DNA of 64,000 nucleotides. Source: Clostridia bacterium. Lineage in GTDB: Bacteria; Bacillota_A; Clostridia; Oscillospirales; CAG-272. The stretch lies in the NCBI GenBank assembly GCA_017445115.1, contig JAFSUU010000064.1:1-64000 (forward strand), given 5' to 3'. The position numbers were made by a program, and so were the translations under genes. The notes under the pieces are model-generated. The model was not told the DNA's origin. It saw nothing but the letters and a program-made list of their open reading frames with translations, and searched no databases. This document shows, one piece after another, positions 42,909 through 51,571 of the stretch; the stretch's first letter is position 1, and each line of letters begins with the position of its first letter.

Positions 42909-44702
42909 TTATTGTATCGGTTCAAAATCGGCGGCGCCGTGTTTGCACAGCGGGCAGACGATGTCCTCGGGCAGCTCTTCGCCTTCATATACGTAACCGC
43001 AAACCTTGCAGACCCAGCCTTTTTTGCCTTCGGTCTGGGGCTTCGGCTTGACGTTCGACTGATAGTAGGTATAAGTCATCGTATCGAGTGTAGAAATGAC
43101 TCTTGCTTCAGTCACGGTGCAGATAAACATTCCGTGGGTGTCGAGGTCGACGTAATTCTCGACCTTCAGCGACATGAACGCGTTGATATATTTCGGCAGG
43201 AAGACGAGTCCGTTGTCGGAGCGGAGAACTTCGACGCCTTCGAATTTGTCGGTGTTCCTTCCGCTTCTGAATCCGTAAGACTCAAAGACGGAGAACGGCG
43301 CGTCGATCGAGAGGCAGTTGACGTTCATCTTGCCGGTCTGCTTGATTATATGGTGAGAATAGTTCTGTTTGTTGATGCAGACCGCGACTCTGTTCGGAGA
43401 GTTCGTGACCTGGGTGACCGTGTTGACGATAAGTCCGTTGTCGCGTCCGTTTTCGTCCTGAGACGTGACGACGTAAAGACCGTATCCAATCTTGAAGAGC
43501 GCCGTGAGGTCGTTCTTGTTTGCGGTCTCGTCGTGCTGTGCGAGGTAGTCGCGGCAGAGCTCTTCCGCAAGCGCTTCGACAGCCGCAGTCGACGTTTCGT
43601 TAAGTGCGGAGGTTATCTTCACGGTGTTTTCGCAGAACGTGATGTTCTTTGATTTTTCAAACATCGATCTCATGACCTTTGCCGCCTGAGGCGCCCAGCT
43701 TCCGTTCTCGATCAGCGCGACGGTGCGGTTCTGATATCCGCGCTCGGTCAGGTGTTCGATGAATGTTCTCATGAACGGGAAGATGTCCGCGTTATAAGTT
43801 GTCGTCGCGAGTACGAGACGTCCGTAGCGGAATGCGTCCTCCACCGCTTCTGCCATATCCTCTCTTGCAAGGTCGCAGACGACCACCTTCGGACAGCCTT
43901 TCGCCTTGAGCTTGTCGGCGAGCAGTTCTACCGCTTTCTTGGTGTTGCCGTAGACGGAGGTGTAGGCGATCATTATGCCTTCGCTCTCAACGCCGTATGA
44001 AGACCAGATGTTATAGAGATTGAGATAATAGCCGAGATCCTCTTTGAGTACCGGTCCGTGGAGCGGGCAGATGATCTCGATGTCAAGATTTGCTGCTTTT
44101 TTAAGTACCGCCTGGACCTGCGCACCGTATTTTCCGACGATACCGAAATAGTAGCGCCTTGCCTCGCATGCCCAGTCTTCGTCAGCGTCGGCAGCACCGA
44201 ATTTGCCGAAGCCGTCCGCGGAGAAGAGCACTTTGTCGGTCGAGTCGTAAGTCATAATGACTTCCGGCCAGTGTACCATTGCCGCCGTGACGAAATTCAG
44301 CGTGTGACGTCCGAGCACGAGCGTATCACCTTCGCCGACGACGATACGGCGGTCCTCAAACTCCGTGCCGAAAAAGTTTTTCATCATAGCAAACGCTTTA
44401 GCTGATGAAACAACTGTAGCCTTCGGATAGTTGGAGAGGAAATTCGCGATATTTGCCGAGTGGTCGGGTTCCATGTGCTGAACCACGAGGTAGTCGGGTT
44501 CACGTCCCGCGAGAGCTTTTGCGACGTTGTCGAGCCATTCGTGCGTGAAATTGCGGTCGACCGTGTCCATTACCGCGATCTTATTGTCAAGGATCACGTA
44601 TGAGTTGTACGCCATTCCGTTCGGTACGACGTACTGTCCCTCGAAGAGGTCGATCTTTCTGTCGTTCACACCGACGTATCTGATATCGTTCGTAACAGTC
44701 AT
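42909..44702 (-). CDS. FprA-type flavodiiron protein fused to flavin reductase and rubredoxin
   Basis: 597 residues. Metallo-beta-lactamase-like diiron domain (QHMEPDHSANI; LHGPVL), flavodoxin domain (IAYTSVYGNTKKAVELL, about 255-390), flavin-reductase domain (about 400-545) and a C-terminal rubredoxin (CKVCGYVYEGEELPEDIVC-PLC). It reduces O2 to water (or NO) with all electron-transfer modules on one chain. A separate rubredoxin follows. It starts 32 bases after the xylB stop region on the same strand but likely has its own promoter. Confidence 0.93.
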   Translation of the reverse strand: MTVTNDIRYVGVNDRKIDLFEGQYVVPNGMAYNSYVILDNKIAVMDTVDRNFTHEWLDNVAKALAGREPDYLVVQHMEPDHSANIANFLSNYPKATVVSSAKAFAMMKNFFGTEFEDRRIVVGEGDTLVLGRHTLNFVTAAMVHWPEVIMTYDSTDKVLFSADGFGKFGAADADEDWACEARRYYFGIVGKYGAQVQAVLKKAANLDIEIICPLHGPVLKEDLGYYLNLYNIWSSYGVESEGIMIAYTSVYGNTKKAVELLADKLKAKGCPKVVVCDLAREDMAEAVEDAFRYGRLVLATTTYNADIFPFMRTFIEHLTERGYQNRTVALIENGSWAPQAAKVMRSMFEKSKNITFCENTVKITSALNETSTAAVEALAEELCRDYLAQHDETANKNDLTALFKIGYGLYVVTSQDENGRDNGLIVNTVTQVTNSPNRVAVCINKQNYSHHIIKQTGKMNVNCLSIDAPFSVFESYGFRSGRNTDKFEGVEVLRSDNGLVFLPKYINAFMSLKVENYVDLDTHGMFICTVTEARVISTLDTMTYTYYQSNVKPKPQTEGKKGWVCKVCGYVYEGEELPEDIVCPLCKHGAADFEPIQ

Positions 44703-44733
44703 TCTTTTATCTCCTTATAAATTATTTTTTCGG

Positions 44734-46188
44734 TCAAACATTTTTCGTCGCGCCCTTAATCGCAGGGTACAGCCGGCGGAAGACATTGTATTTGCGCTCA
44801 TAATAATCGTAGTTTCCGGGATCGGGGAGAACCGTCTCTTTTATTTTCACAGTACTCTTTGACGCCTCCTCGACAGTTGCGTATTCTCCGGCGCCGACCA
44901 TTGCGAGGATAGCGCCGCCCATCGAAGGGCCCTGCTCTGTCTCGAGGATGTCTATCGGCATCTCAAACACGTCTGCGGCGATCTTTCTCCAGAGCGCGCT
45001 TTTTGCGCCGCCTCCGCAGAGAGTTGCCCGAAGCGGTACGACGCCGTTCGATTTTGCGACTTCAAAGCAGTCCTTCAGCGCGAAGGTCACGCCCTCCATT
45101 ATCGCACGGCTCATCTCGCCTCTCGTTGAAGTTGAGGACAGACCGATAAACGCGCCTCTCGCCCTGACGTCGTTGTGAGGGCTGCGCTCGCCCGAAAGAT
45201 AGGGAAGAAAAATAACGTCGCCCCTTCCCTCTTTTGCCGCTTCTTCGTCGATACCGTAATCTGCGTCTTTGATTATATCTTCAAGCCACCACTTTCTCGC
45301 GGAAGCCGCGGTCAGTATACAGCCCATCAGGTGCCATTTTCCGTTCGCGTGGGCGAATGAGTGGAGCGCGCATTTTTCGTCGACGGAGAACGTGTCCTGC
45401 GGGATGAATACGGTGCCGCTCGTACCGAGCGAAACGTTGCAGCTCCCCGCCGTGACGGCACCGGTGCCGAGCGCCGCAGCCGCGTTGTCTCCCGCTCCCG
45501 CGGTGACGATACAGTCCGGAAGTCCGAACTCCGGCTTGACTTTTCCGACGACGTCAAAGCTTTCGTGTAGCTTCGGCAGCCATTCGCTCTTAACGCGGCA
45601 GATCTCAAGCATACCGTCCGAATATTTTTTGTTCTTCACGTCGACAAGGAGCATTCCCGACGCGTCGGAATAGTCCGTAACGTGCGCCCCGGTGAGCATA
45701 TACGTGAGGTAATCTTTCGGAAGCATTATCTTCGAGATCCTCGCGAAGTTTTCCGGTTCTTCGTCGTACATCCAAAGCAATTTCGGCGCAGTGAATCCGG
45801 CGAACGCAATGTTTCCGGTCATCTCGCGAAGGCGCTCTTTTCCGATCACTTCGTTCAGATACGAAGTCTGACGCTCGCATCTTCCGTCGTTCCACAAGAT
45901 GCAAGGACGGATCACGCGGTCTTCATCATCGAGAGTCACAAGTCCGTGCATTTGTCCCGCGACCGAAAGCCCGCGGACTTCGCTTTCAATATTGCGCGAA
46001 AGCTCTTTTATGACCTCGCGCGCCGCCCTCAGCCATTCGGCGGGATCCTGTTCGGTCCATCCTTCGTGCGGGACCAGTACGGGATAATTCCGGCTTGACT
46101 CTTTATATATTCTGCCGGTCCTGTCCGCCAGTATGCCTTTGAGAGAGCTCGTGCCGAGGTCTATTCCTATGTAATAGTTTTTTTCCAT
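44734..46188 (-). CDS. xylB: Xylulokinase
   Basis: 484-residue FGGY kinase phosphorylating D-xylulose. YIGIDLGTSSLKGILAD (ATPase fold), GLSVAGQMHGLV, GAGDNAAAALGTGAV and PYLSGERSPHND are conserved. Directly after xylA (1 base between), so the pair is one operon. Confidence 0.95.
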   Translation of the reverse strand: MEKNYYIGIDLGTSSLKGILADRTGRIYKESSRNYPVLVPHEGWTEQDPAEWLRAAREVIKELSRNIESEVRGLSVAGQMHGLVTLDDEDRVIRPCILWNDGRCERQTSYLNEVIGKERLREMTGNIAFAGFTAPKLLWMYDEEPENFARISKIMLPKDYLTYMLTGAHVTDYSDASGMLLVDVKNKKYSDGMLEICRVKSEWLPKLHESFDVVGKVKPEFGLPDCIVTAGAGDNAAAALGTGAVTAGSCNVSLGTSGTVFIPQDTFSVDEKCALHSFAHANGKWHLMGCILTAASARKWWLEDIIKDADYGIDEEAAKEGRGDVIFLPYLSGERSPHNDVRARGAFIGLSSTSTRGEMSRAIMEGVTFALKDCFEVAKSNGVVPLRATLCGGGAKSALWRKIAADVFEMPIDILETEQGPSMGGAILAMVGAGEYATVEEASKSTVKIKETVLPDPGNYDYYERKYNVFRRLYPAIKGATKNV

Positions 46189-46189
46189 A

Positions 46190-47506
46190 TCATTTACCGA
46201 AGAGTATTTGGTTCACTATGGATTCAAGATATTCCTGCCGTCCGCTTCCGGGAAGCGCCGGCACGCCGAGTTCATCCGCCTTTGCTGCAAGTTCGGCGAG
46301 AGTTGCCTCTCCTTTCCTTATTCTCTGACCGAGTTCTCCGTCAAAGCTTGAATACTTCTCTTTTATGAAAGAATCTATCCTTCCGTCTTCGATAATTTTC
46401 GCGGCGTTTATAAGTCCGAGCGCGAAAGTATCCATTCCGAGGATGTAGGAGATGAACATATCTTCATACGTGTACGAAGGACGGCGGCACTTTGCATCGA
46501 AGTTAAAGCCTCCGGTCAGTCCTCCGGCTTTGATAACTTCAAGCATACACATCGTCGAGGTATACACGTCGAAAGGAAATTCGTCCGTGTCCCAGCCGAG
46601 AAGATAGTCGCCCTGGTTTGCGTCGATCGAACCGAGCATACCGTTTATCGCCGAGATGCGAAGATCGTGCTCGAACGTATGTCCGGCGAGCGTCGCGTGA
46701 TTTGCCTCTATGTTGAGTTTGAAATCGCGGTCAAGCCCGTACTGACGGAGAAATCCGATCGCTGTCGCGGCGTCGAAATCGTATTGATGCTTCATCGGTT
46801 CCTTCGGCTTCGGTTCGATGTAAAAATCGCCCTTGAAACCGATCGAACGTCCGTATTCCACCGCCATTCTCATGAGTGACGCTATGTTTTCCTGTTCGAA
46901 TTTTACATCTGTGTTGAGGAGCGTTTCGTAGCCTTCGCGTCCGCCCCAGAAAACGTATCCGCGCCCGCCGAAGCGAACGGTAAGATCGAGCGCTTTCTTA
47001 ATTTGTGCGGCGGCAAAGCAGTACACGTCAACGCTGTTTGTTGATCCGGCGCCGTTCATAAATCTCGGGTTCGAGAACATATTGGCGGTGCCCCACAGGC
47101 ACTTCTTGCCGGTCTCCTTCATCTTTGCTTCTATGTAGTCCGCTATCTCGTCGAGACGGCGGTTCGTCTCTTTTATGTCGTCCGCTTCTGGGACGAGGTC
47201 GACGTCGTGGAAGCAGAAATATTCCACACCGACCTTTTGCATGAACTCAAATCCCGCGTCGACTTTCGCTTTTGCGTGCTCCATCGTTCCGCGTGTGGCG
47301 CCGAAAGACTTGTCCGCAGTGTCTCTTCCGAACATATCCGTTCCGGCGGCGCCGAGATTGTGCCACCAAGCCATTGCAAACGGTAGGTGCTCGCTCATTT
47401 TCTTGCCGAGAATAACGCGTTCCTTGTCGTAAAACTTAAAAGCAAGAGGGTTGCGGCTCTGTGCCCCCTCGAAAGGAATATTTCCTATATTTTTGAATAG
47501 TTCCAT
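46190..47506 (-). CDS. xylA: Xylose isomerase
   Basis: 438 residues, class II size. [41 protein letters not shown] and [17 protein letters not shown] hold the metal ligands and catalytic His. Converts D-xylose to D-xylulose for XylB. GGAGG is upstream. No xylose transporter or XylR lies nearby. Confidence 0.96.
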   Translation of the reverse strand: MELFKNIGNIPFEGAQSRNPLAFKFYDKERVILGKKMSEHLPFAMAWWHNLGAAGTDMFGRDTADKSFGATRGTMEHAKAKVDAGFEFMQKVGVEYFCFHDVDLVPEADDIKETNRRLDEIADYIEAKMKETGKKCLWGTANMFSNPRFMNGAGSTNSVDVYCFAAAQIKKALDLTVRFGGRGYVFWGGREGYETLLNTDVKFEQENIASLMRMAVEYGRSIGFKGDFYIEPKPKEPMKHQYDFDAATAIGFLRQYGLDRDFKLNIEANHATLAGHTFEHDLRISAINGMLGSIDANQGDYLLGWDTDEFPFDVYTSTMCMLEVIKAGGLTGGFNFDAKCRRPSYTYEDMFISYILGMDTFALGLINAAKIIEDGRIDSFIKEKYSSFDGELGQRIRKGEATLAELAAKADELGVPALPGSGRQEYLESIVNQILFGK

Positions 47507-47539
47507 ATTTATCCTCCGGAGTATTCATTTTCTAATACA

Positions 47540-47568
47540 ATGATATCATTTAAGTCCGTCAAAGTCAA
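47540..47568 (-). promoter_or_regulatory. Promoter of xylAB
   Basis: Minus strand TTGACT (47563-47568), 17-base spacer, TATCAT (47540-47545), about 35 bases before the xylA start. Confidence 0.65.
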
Positions 47569-47599
47569 TGAGAAATTACTTTAATATCAAATATATATA

Positions 47600-47628
47600 T
47601 TGCAAAATAACAAATCCGGTGATATAAT
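47600..47628 (+). promoter_or_regulatory. Promoter of dockerin-protein gene
   Basis: TTGCAA (47600-47605), 17-base spacer, TATAAT (47623-47628), 45 bases upstream of the start at 47673. Confidence 0.65.
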
Positions 47629-47672
47629 TGATTAGAACAGTTAATCATTTATGCGGAGAGAAAGGATCGGAA

Positions 47673-49781
47673 ATGAAAAAACATATCGTAAAATTGCTCT
47701 CTCTTTTAGTCGTTCTTGTTATTATATCAACCTCGGTTTTTTATATTCCGCAATTCGCGTCGGCAGCTAACGGACAGGGTGAAGATCCTGTTCCGGATAA
47801 TATCGGTATAGTCAGGACGTACTCGGGCGTAAAAGTCTCATATACAAGATGCTTCGAGTACTCCGACGGCAGCGTGATCCCGGTTGGTGCGGGAGTCGGC
47901 GCGCACGGCGCGTACGAAACGAGAATAGTCCGCACCGAATACGGAACTTATGCGGCGTTTATTACCGACGCGACCGGAGAAGCGACGTCCGCTCATCCGG
48001 GCTGGAACTGCGGCGTCGCGACTTTTCAGATTATAAAAGTCACCGCGACCGGATTTGAGCCGATCTTCACCGCAGAATATCCGCAGGCGCTCGGAAGCTG
48101 CACGCCGAACATAGTGCAGGGAGAAAACGGGATCATTTACGTCGTAATCATCGCGGATGACAAAGACCGCAGACAATCCGAGTATTGCAACGGTGTCTGG
48201 CTCCAGGTATATAAGATCGACACCGCGACCGACACCGTGACGCTCCCCGGCGGCACTCAGAAATACCGTCACACAACGAGTCCGACAGACGACCACGGAT
48301 ACGGCTACACTCAGCCGATCTTCGATTTCAAGAACGGTAAAATGTACGCTCTCACTTGCGGAGGCGAAGCGCCGGGATATCTCGCGTGGTGGATCTATGA
48401 CCTCAAGACAGACAGATGGAACTCAACGTGTCACACGGTTCAGCTGTTTACAAGACGTTGTTATATCAACGGATACGCCGACGGCAACGGAGGCTTCACG
48501 ATAATTATTGAACGATGCGCTCCGATAAGAGCTCTCAAGCAGGCTCTCGGAGTTCAGTTTTCACTGGGCGATAACAGCTACGTGTGGGACGGACTGTATC
48601 TGATGCATTTTGCAAATCCGAACGTCAACTCGTTCACCGATACCGAGATCGCAGTAGCGCAGTATACGGAAGAAGGGCGAAATAATACGGGCAAGAACGA
48701 TCCCGATACCGTATCTCATTACGGCAACAGCGGATGCACGTATCTCGACGATCAGAACAGGCTTCACGTCATCTATTCTCACAAGATCGGTAACACCAGA
48801 AAAACGACCGTTTATCACGCGGTCTACGACCTTGTCGGCAACGAACTCTTCAAGGAAACTCTGTCGACCACGCTCGTTCCCAGCAACGGGCGGTCTCCGA
48901 CACCGAAGTCATACGCCATGACTCAGGACACAGACGGAACTTACTACGTCTTATGCGAATTCGCGTCGTCATCAGCCGCCACTCTCCAGCTGTGGAGCTC
49001 CCCGTCGACCGACGGATTGCATTTCTCAAAATTATCGACTGCGACTACTCTTCAGACTCCGGTAGGAAGCACTGTAGGCACAGGTAAATTCATTATCGGC
49101 AACTCGCGCAATTATTCCGTCAGAGACGGCTACGTTCCGCTTATGTTCGAAGGATCTTCAGGCGGCACAGAATGTTTCTACTACACTTGTATCGCGCTTC
49201 CTCACGCCGGCGAGGGCGTCACGCCTCCTCATACCCATTCGTGGAACTCCGGCGTCGTCACGACTCCGGCGACATGTAAGGCATACGGAGTGAAAACATA
49301 CACGTGTACCGGCTGCGGCGAGACTTATACGGAACAGATACCAAAGCTTGCTCACACGTGGAACGCAGGAACCGTTACGACTCCGGCCACATGTAAAGCC
49401 AACGGAGTGAAAACTTATACATGCACCGCTTGCGGCACAACATATACGGAGCAGATCCCGAAGCTTTCACACATGTGGGATGAGGGAAAGATCACTCTTC
49501 AGCCGACTTATACCGAGCAGGGAGTAAAGACCTACACCTGTACTGTTTGCGGCGCGACAGATACAGAGTCTGTACCGATACTCGATCCTGTTCCGGGCGA
49601 CGTGAACGGAGACGTGAAGATCAATTCAAGAGATATTTCACTTCTCAAAAAATATATAGCAAGTGTCGTGACGAATTCAGACATTTTCTTTGCCGCTTCA
49701 GACATCAACAACGACGGAAAAGTCAATACTCAGGACCTTTCTCTGCTGAAAAGACTGGTAGCAGGTGAATCCGTAGAATGA
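47673..49781 (+). CDS. Secreted beta-propeller-like protein with CXXC repeats and dockerin
   Basis: 702 residues. Signal peptide (MKKHIVKLLSLLVVLVII, cleavage after about residue 31). Residues ~35-515 are beta-rich with BNR/sialidase-like strands (YLDDQNRLHVIYSH); no catalytic family recognised. Residues ~520-635 are three ~39-residue repeats with GVKTYTCTGCGETYTEQIPKL-type CX2C units. The C-terminus is a type I dockerin: GDVNGDVKINSRDISLLKKY and ASDINNDGKVNTQDLSLLKR, two Ca-binding loops. Probably cell-surface or complex-bound. Start has AGAAAGGA. Confidence 0.85.
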   Translation: MKKHIVKLLSLLVVLVIISTSVFYIPQFASAANGQGEDPVPDNIGIVRTYSGVKVSYTRCFEYSDGSVIPVGAGVGAHGAYETRIVRTEYGTYAAFITDATGEATSAHPGWNCGVATFQIIKVTATGFEPIFTAEYPQALGSCTPNIVQGENGIIYVVIIADDKDRRQSEYCNGVWLQVYKIDTATDTVTLPGGTQKYRHTTSPTDDHGYGYTQPIFDFKNGKMYALTCGGEAPGYLAWWIYDLKTDRWNSTCHTVQLFTRRCYINGYADGNGGFTIIIERCAPIRALKQALGVQFSLGDNSYVWDGLYLMHFANPNVNSFTDTEIAVAQYTEEGRNNTGKNDPDTVSHYGNSGCTYLDDQNRLHVIYSHKIGNTRKTTVYHAVYDLVGNELFKETLSTTLVPSNGRSPTPKSYAMTQDTDGTYYVLCEFASSSAATLQLWSSPSTDGLHFSKLSTATTLQTPVGSTVGTGKFIIGNSRNYSVRDGYVPLMFEGSSGGTECFYYTCIALPHAGEGVTPPHTHSWNSGVVTTPATCKAYGVKTYTCTGCGETYTEQIPKLAHTWNAGTVTTPATCKANGVKTYTCTACGTTYTEQIPKLSHMWDEGKITLQPTYTEQGVKTYTCTVCGATDTESVPILDPVPGDVNGDVKINSRDISLLKKYIASVVTNSDIFFAASDINNDGKVNTQDLSLLKRLVAGESVE

Positions 49782-49795
49782 GCTGATCATAAAAC

Positions 49796-49819
49796 GGCGG
49801 GCTTTAACAAGCCCGCCGA
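49796..49819. terminator. Bidirectional terminator
   Basis: 10-bp perfect stem CGGCGGGCTT / AAGCCCGCCG with a four-base loop, then AAAATTTTTC, between convergent genes. Confidence 0.85.
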
Positions 49820-49828
49820 AAATTTTTC

Positions 49829-50407
49829 TTATTTTTTGACGTAAAACGTCTGCTTCGGCCCCGTGTCGCGCATCAGCGTTGCGGGGTCGCGAAATTTTGT
49901 GAGATACAAAACGATATCATAAATGTCCCCCGCGCATCCGCCCAGATGAACGGAAAGCGCTGCAGCGGATAAAAACTTATACCACTCGTTTTCAAATATC
50001 AGCGCCGCAGCGATGAACACCGCAGAAAACACGGCAAGCGGGGCGGCGAGGGACAAAAGCGCGGTGTTGCGGTAAACGTAAATATCCGGCACCCCGCAGA
50101 ACGCGGCGTTCGGAACGATACCGAATTTTAATTTTTTCTTGGTAAGTATCTTGTAAACAATGCCGTGAACAAGCTCGTGCAAAACGAGATATGCGATCAT
50201 AACGCCGCAGAATATCAACATAACTATTCCGTCTATTTTATGAAAAAAGTCCTGAGGTCTGATGATCAGCGAGGACAGCAGTATGCCCGCCGCCATTACG
50301 GCGAGCGCGGCGGCGTTAAGCGCAAGTCCCGTCTTTTTGTTTGAAGCATCTACTGTTTTTGCCGCCTCATAATTCTCCGGCAAAACCTCTTCAAAGTATT
50401 TTTTCAT
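49829..50407 (-). CDS. DUF3267 membrane metallopeptidase-like protein
   Basis: 192 residues with about four transmembrane helices and a zinc-binding HELVHG (HEXXH) in LVLHELVHGIVYKIL. This is the DUF3267 family of putative intramembrane zinc proteases. Substrate unknown. It is a single gene convergent with the dockerin gene. Confidence 0.82.
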   Translation of the reverse strand: MKKYFEEVLPENYEAAKTVDASNKKTGLALNAAALAVMAAGILLSSLIIRPQDFFHKIDGIVMLIFCGVMIAYLVLHELVHGIVYKILTKKKLKFGIVPNAAFCGVPDIYVYRNTALLSLAAPLAVFSAVFIAAALIFENEWYKFLSAAALSVHLGGCAGDIYDIVLYLTKFRDPATLMRDTGPKQTFYVKK

Positions 50408-50486
50408 CTATCTTCTCCACGCCTCTTCTTTTCATAAAGATTATATTGTTTTGATCCGAATTTGTCAACGATTTTGAGGAAAAGGC

Positions 50487-50515
50487 TTAACAATCGGAGA
50501 AAAATGTGATAAGAT
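50487..50515 (+). promoter_or_regulatory. Promoter of DUF308-like gene
   Basis: TTAACA (50487-50492), 17-base spacer, TAAGAT (50510-50515), about 50 bases before the start. Confidence 0.55.
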
Positions 50516-50563
50516 AATAAAAGTATATCCCCGGTAGTATGTTCGGGAACGGAGGTGTCGATA

Positions 50564-51154
50564 ATGAATTATAAAATAACGCCGTTCAAAAACAATATAC
50601 CGCTGATAGTTCTCGCTGCCTTTGAGATCGCAGCGGGAACGCTTCTTCTGATTGATCCGGAATCATTTCCGAGAGCGGTAATAATCATCTTCGGATCGGC
50701 GCTCGTTCTGATCGGAGCGCTGTATCTCGCAAGAGTTCTGCGCGACAAGAACGACGGCGTCAGCAGTCTGACAATGACGATAGCGCTTTCTGCAGTGATC
50801 GTCGGAGTTCCGAGCGTCGCCTTTTCCCGTATCATCGTGCGCGATCTTATAGAGTATATCGCGATCATTTACGGCGCTATGCTTTTGATCTCGGGAATTT
50901 ACAAGGCAAAGTCATATACGGATTCCAAGAACGCGAAAACGCCCGCGCCGGTGATAGCGCTTCTCGGCGCGCTCGCAGCGATGGGTATCGGGATCGCGGT
51001 CATGATCGGCACTTTCAAAGAATCGTCGCTGATGTATTTGGTCGTCGCGGCATCGTTCCTTGCAGGAGCGGCGCTTGACGTACTTGCCGTCGTGCTCAAT
51101 GCAAAGGTGAAACGGGGTGCCGACGCGAATAATACTAACAAAGCAGTTAAATAA
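50564..51154 (+). CDS. DUF308/HdeD-like membrane protein
   Basis: 196 residues, six hydrophobic segments in three pairs (IPLIVLAAFEIAAGTLLLID; VIIIFGSALVLIGALYLA; and similar), the layout of HdeD/DUF308 proteins. ATG 50564 is preferred because GGAGG is 8 bases upstream; GTG 50555 is too close. Function unknown; single gene followed by a palindromic terminator. Confidence 0.75.
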   Translation: MNYKITPFKNNIPLIVLAAFEIAAGTLLLIDPESFPRAVIIIFGSALVLIGALYLARVLRDKNDGVSSLTMTIALSAVIVGVPSVAFSRIIVRDLIEYIAIIYGAMLLISGIYKAKSYTDSKNAKTPAPVIALLGALAAMGIGIAVMIGTFKESSLMYLVVAASFLAGAALDVLAVVLNAKVKRGADANNTNKAVK

Positions 51155-51199
51155 GAATTATTAATTGCTCAGATAGATGCGTTTGATTTCATAACAGAT

Positions 51200-51231
51200 A
51201 AGAAGTCCAAGCCGATCGGCTTGGACTTCTT
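51200..51231. terminator. Perfect 32-bp palindrome, terminator-like
   Basis: AAGAAGTCCAAGCCGA followed directly by its exact complement. It opens dispersed-repeat copy A. Confidence 0.75.
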
Positions 51232-51313
51232 TGTGGGCAATGCGGGGATTGCTGTGCGCACTCTTCGGCAAAAAGTCCCCTGGACTGTTTTCTTACGCGC
51301 TTCACGCTCCCTC
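51232..51313 (+). repeat. Dispersed repeat copy A
   Basis: The segment 51261-51313 (CTCTTCGGCAAAAAGTCCCC ... CGCGCTTCACGCTCCCTC) is a diverged version of 58651-58707, and both are preceded by a hairpin and a TGTGG/TGGTGG-GGGGAT tract. No coding function. Confidence 0.6.
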
Positions 51314-51321
51314 TCGGGCGG

Positions 51322-51350
51322 TTGACATAATGCGTTCAGTGTGATATAGT
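51322..51350 (+). promoter_or_regulatory. Promoter of ABC-F leader transcript
   Basis: TTGACA (51322-51327), 17-base spacer, TATAGT (51345-51350). It drives a ~200-base leader before the ABC-F gene. Confidence 0.75.
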
Positions 51351-51370
51351 AATAATATAAGGAACCGCGA

Positions 51371-51495
51371 GAGGGGTGAAAAGATGAGAATATGATCTGA
51401 TTTTGATTTCATAACAATTCCGGAGCTGTATGTCAGGCATATGGCTTTGTTATGTTGTCGAAAGCGGATCATATCCTCATCATCCCCTCTTTTTT
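51371..51495 (+). promoter_or_regulatory. Attenuator: leader ORF within terminator stem
   Basis: Left arm from 51371 (GAGGGG...ATGAGAATATGATC) pairs with 51467-51489 (GATCATATCCTCATCATCCCCTC), followed by six T residues: an intrinsic terminator with a long loop. The RBS and the ORF at 51384-51395 lie in the left arm, so a ribosome there would disrupt the stem. This is the geometry of ribosome-mediated attenuation known for antibiotic-induced ABC-F genes. Confidence 0.7.
51384..51395 (+). CDS. Three-codon leader ORF (Met-Arg-Ile)
   Basis: ATG AGA ATA TGA, with GAGGGG ending 7 bases upstream. Its placement in the terminator stem of the ABC-F leader suggests that drug-stalled ribosomes on it regulate readthrough. 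Very short, so support comes from context. Confidence 0.5.
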   Translation: MRI

Positions 51496-51526
51496 CGCGC
51501 CTTCCCGAGGGTAAATGAAGATGAAA

Positions 51527-51560
51527 GGAGCCGTCCGATGACAGACGGCTCCGTTTTTTT
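51527..51560 (+). terminator. Second terminator in ABC-F leader
   Basis: 9-bp stem GGAGCCGTC / GACGGCTCC, eight-base loop, then GTTTTTTT, ending one base before the ABC-F RBS region. An eight-codon ORF (51515-51541, MKMKGAVR) ends inside it and may be a second leader. Confidence 0.75.
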
Positions 51561-51571
51561 CAGGAGGAATA

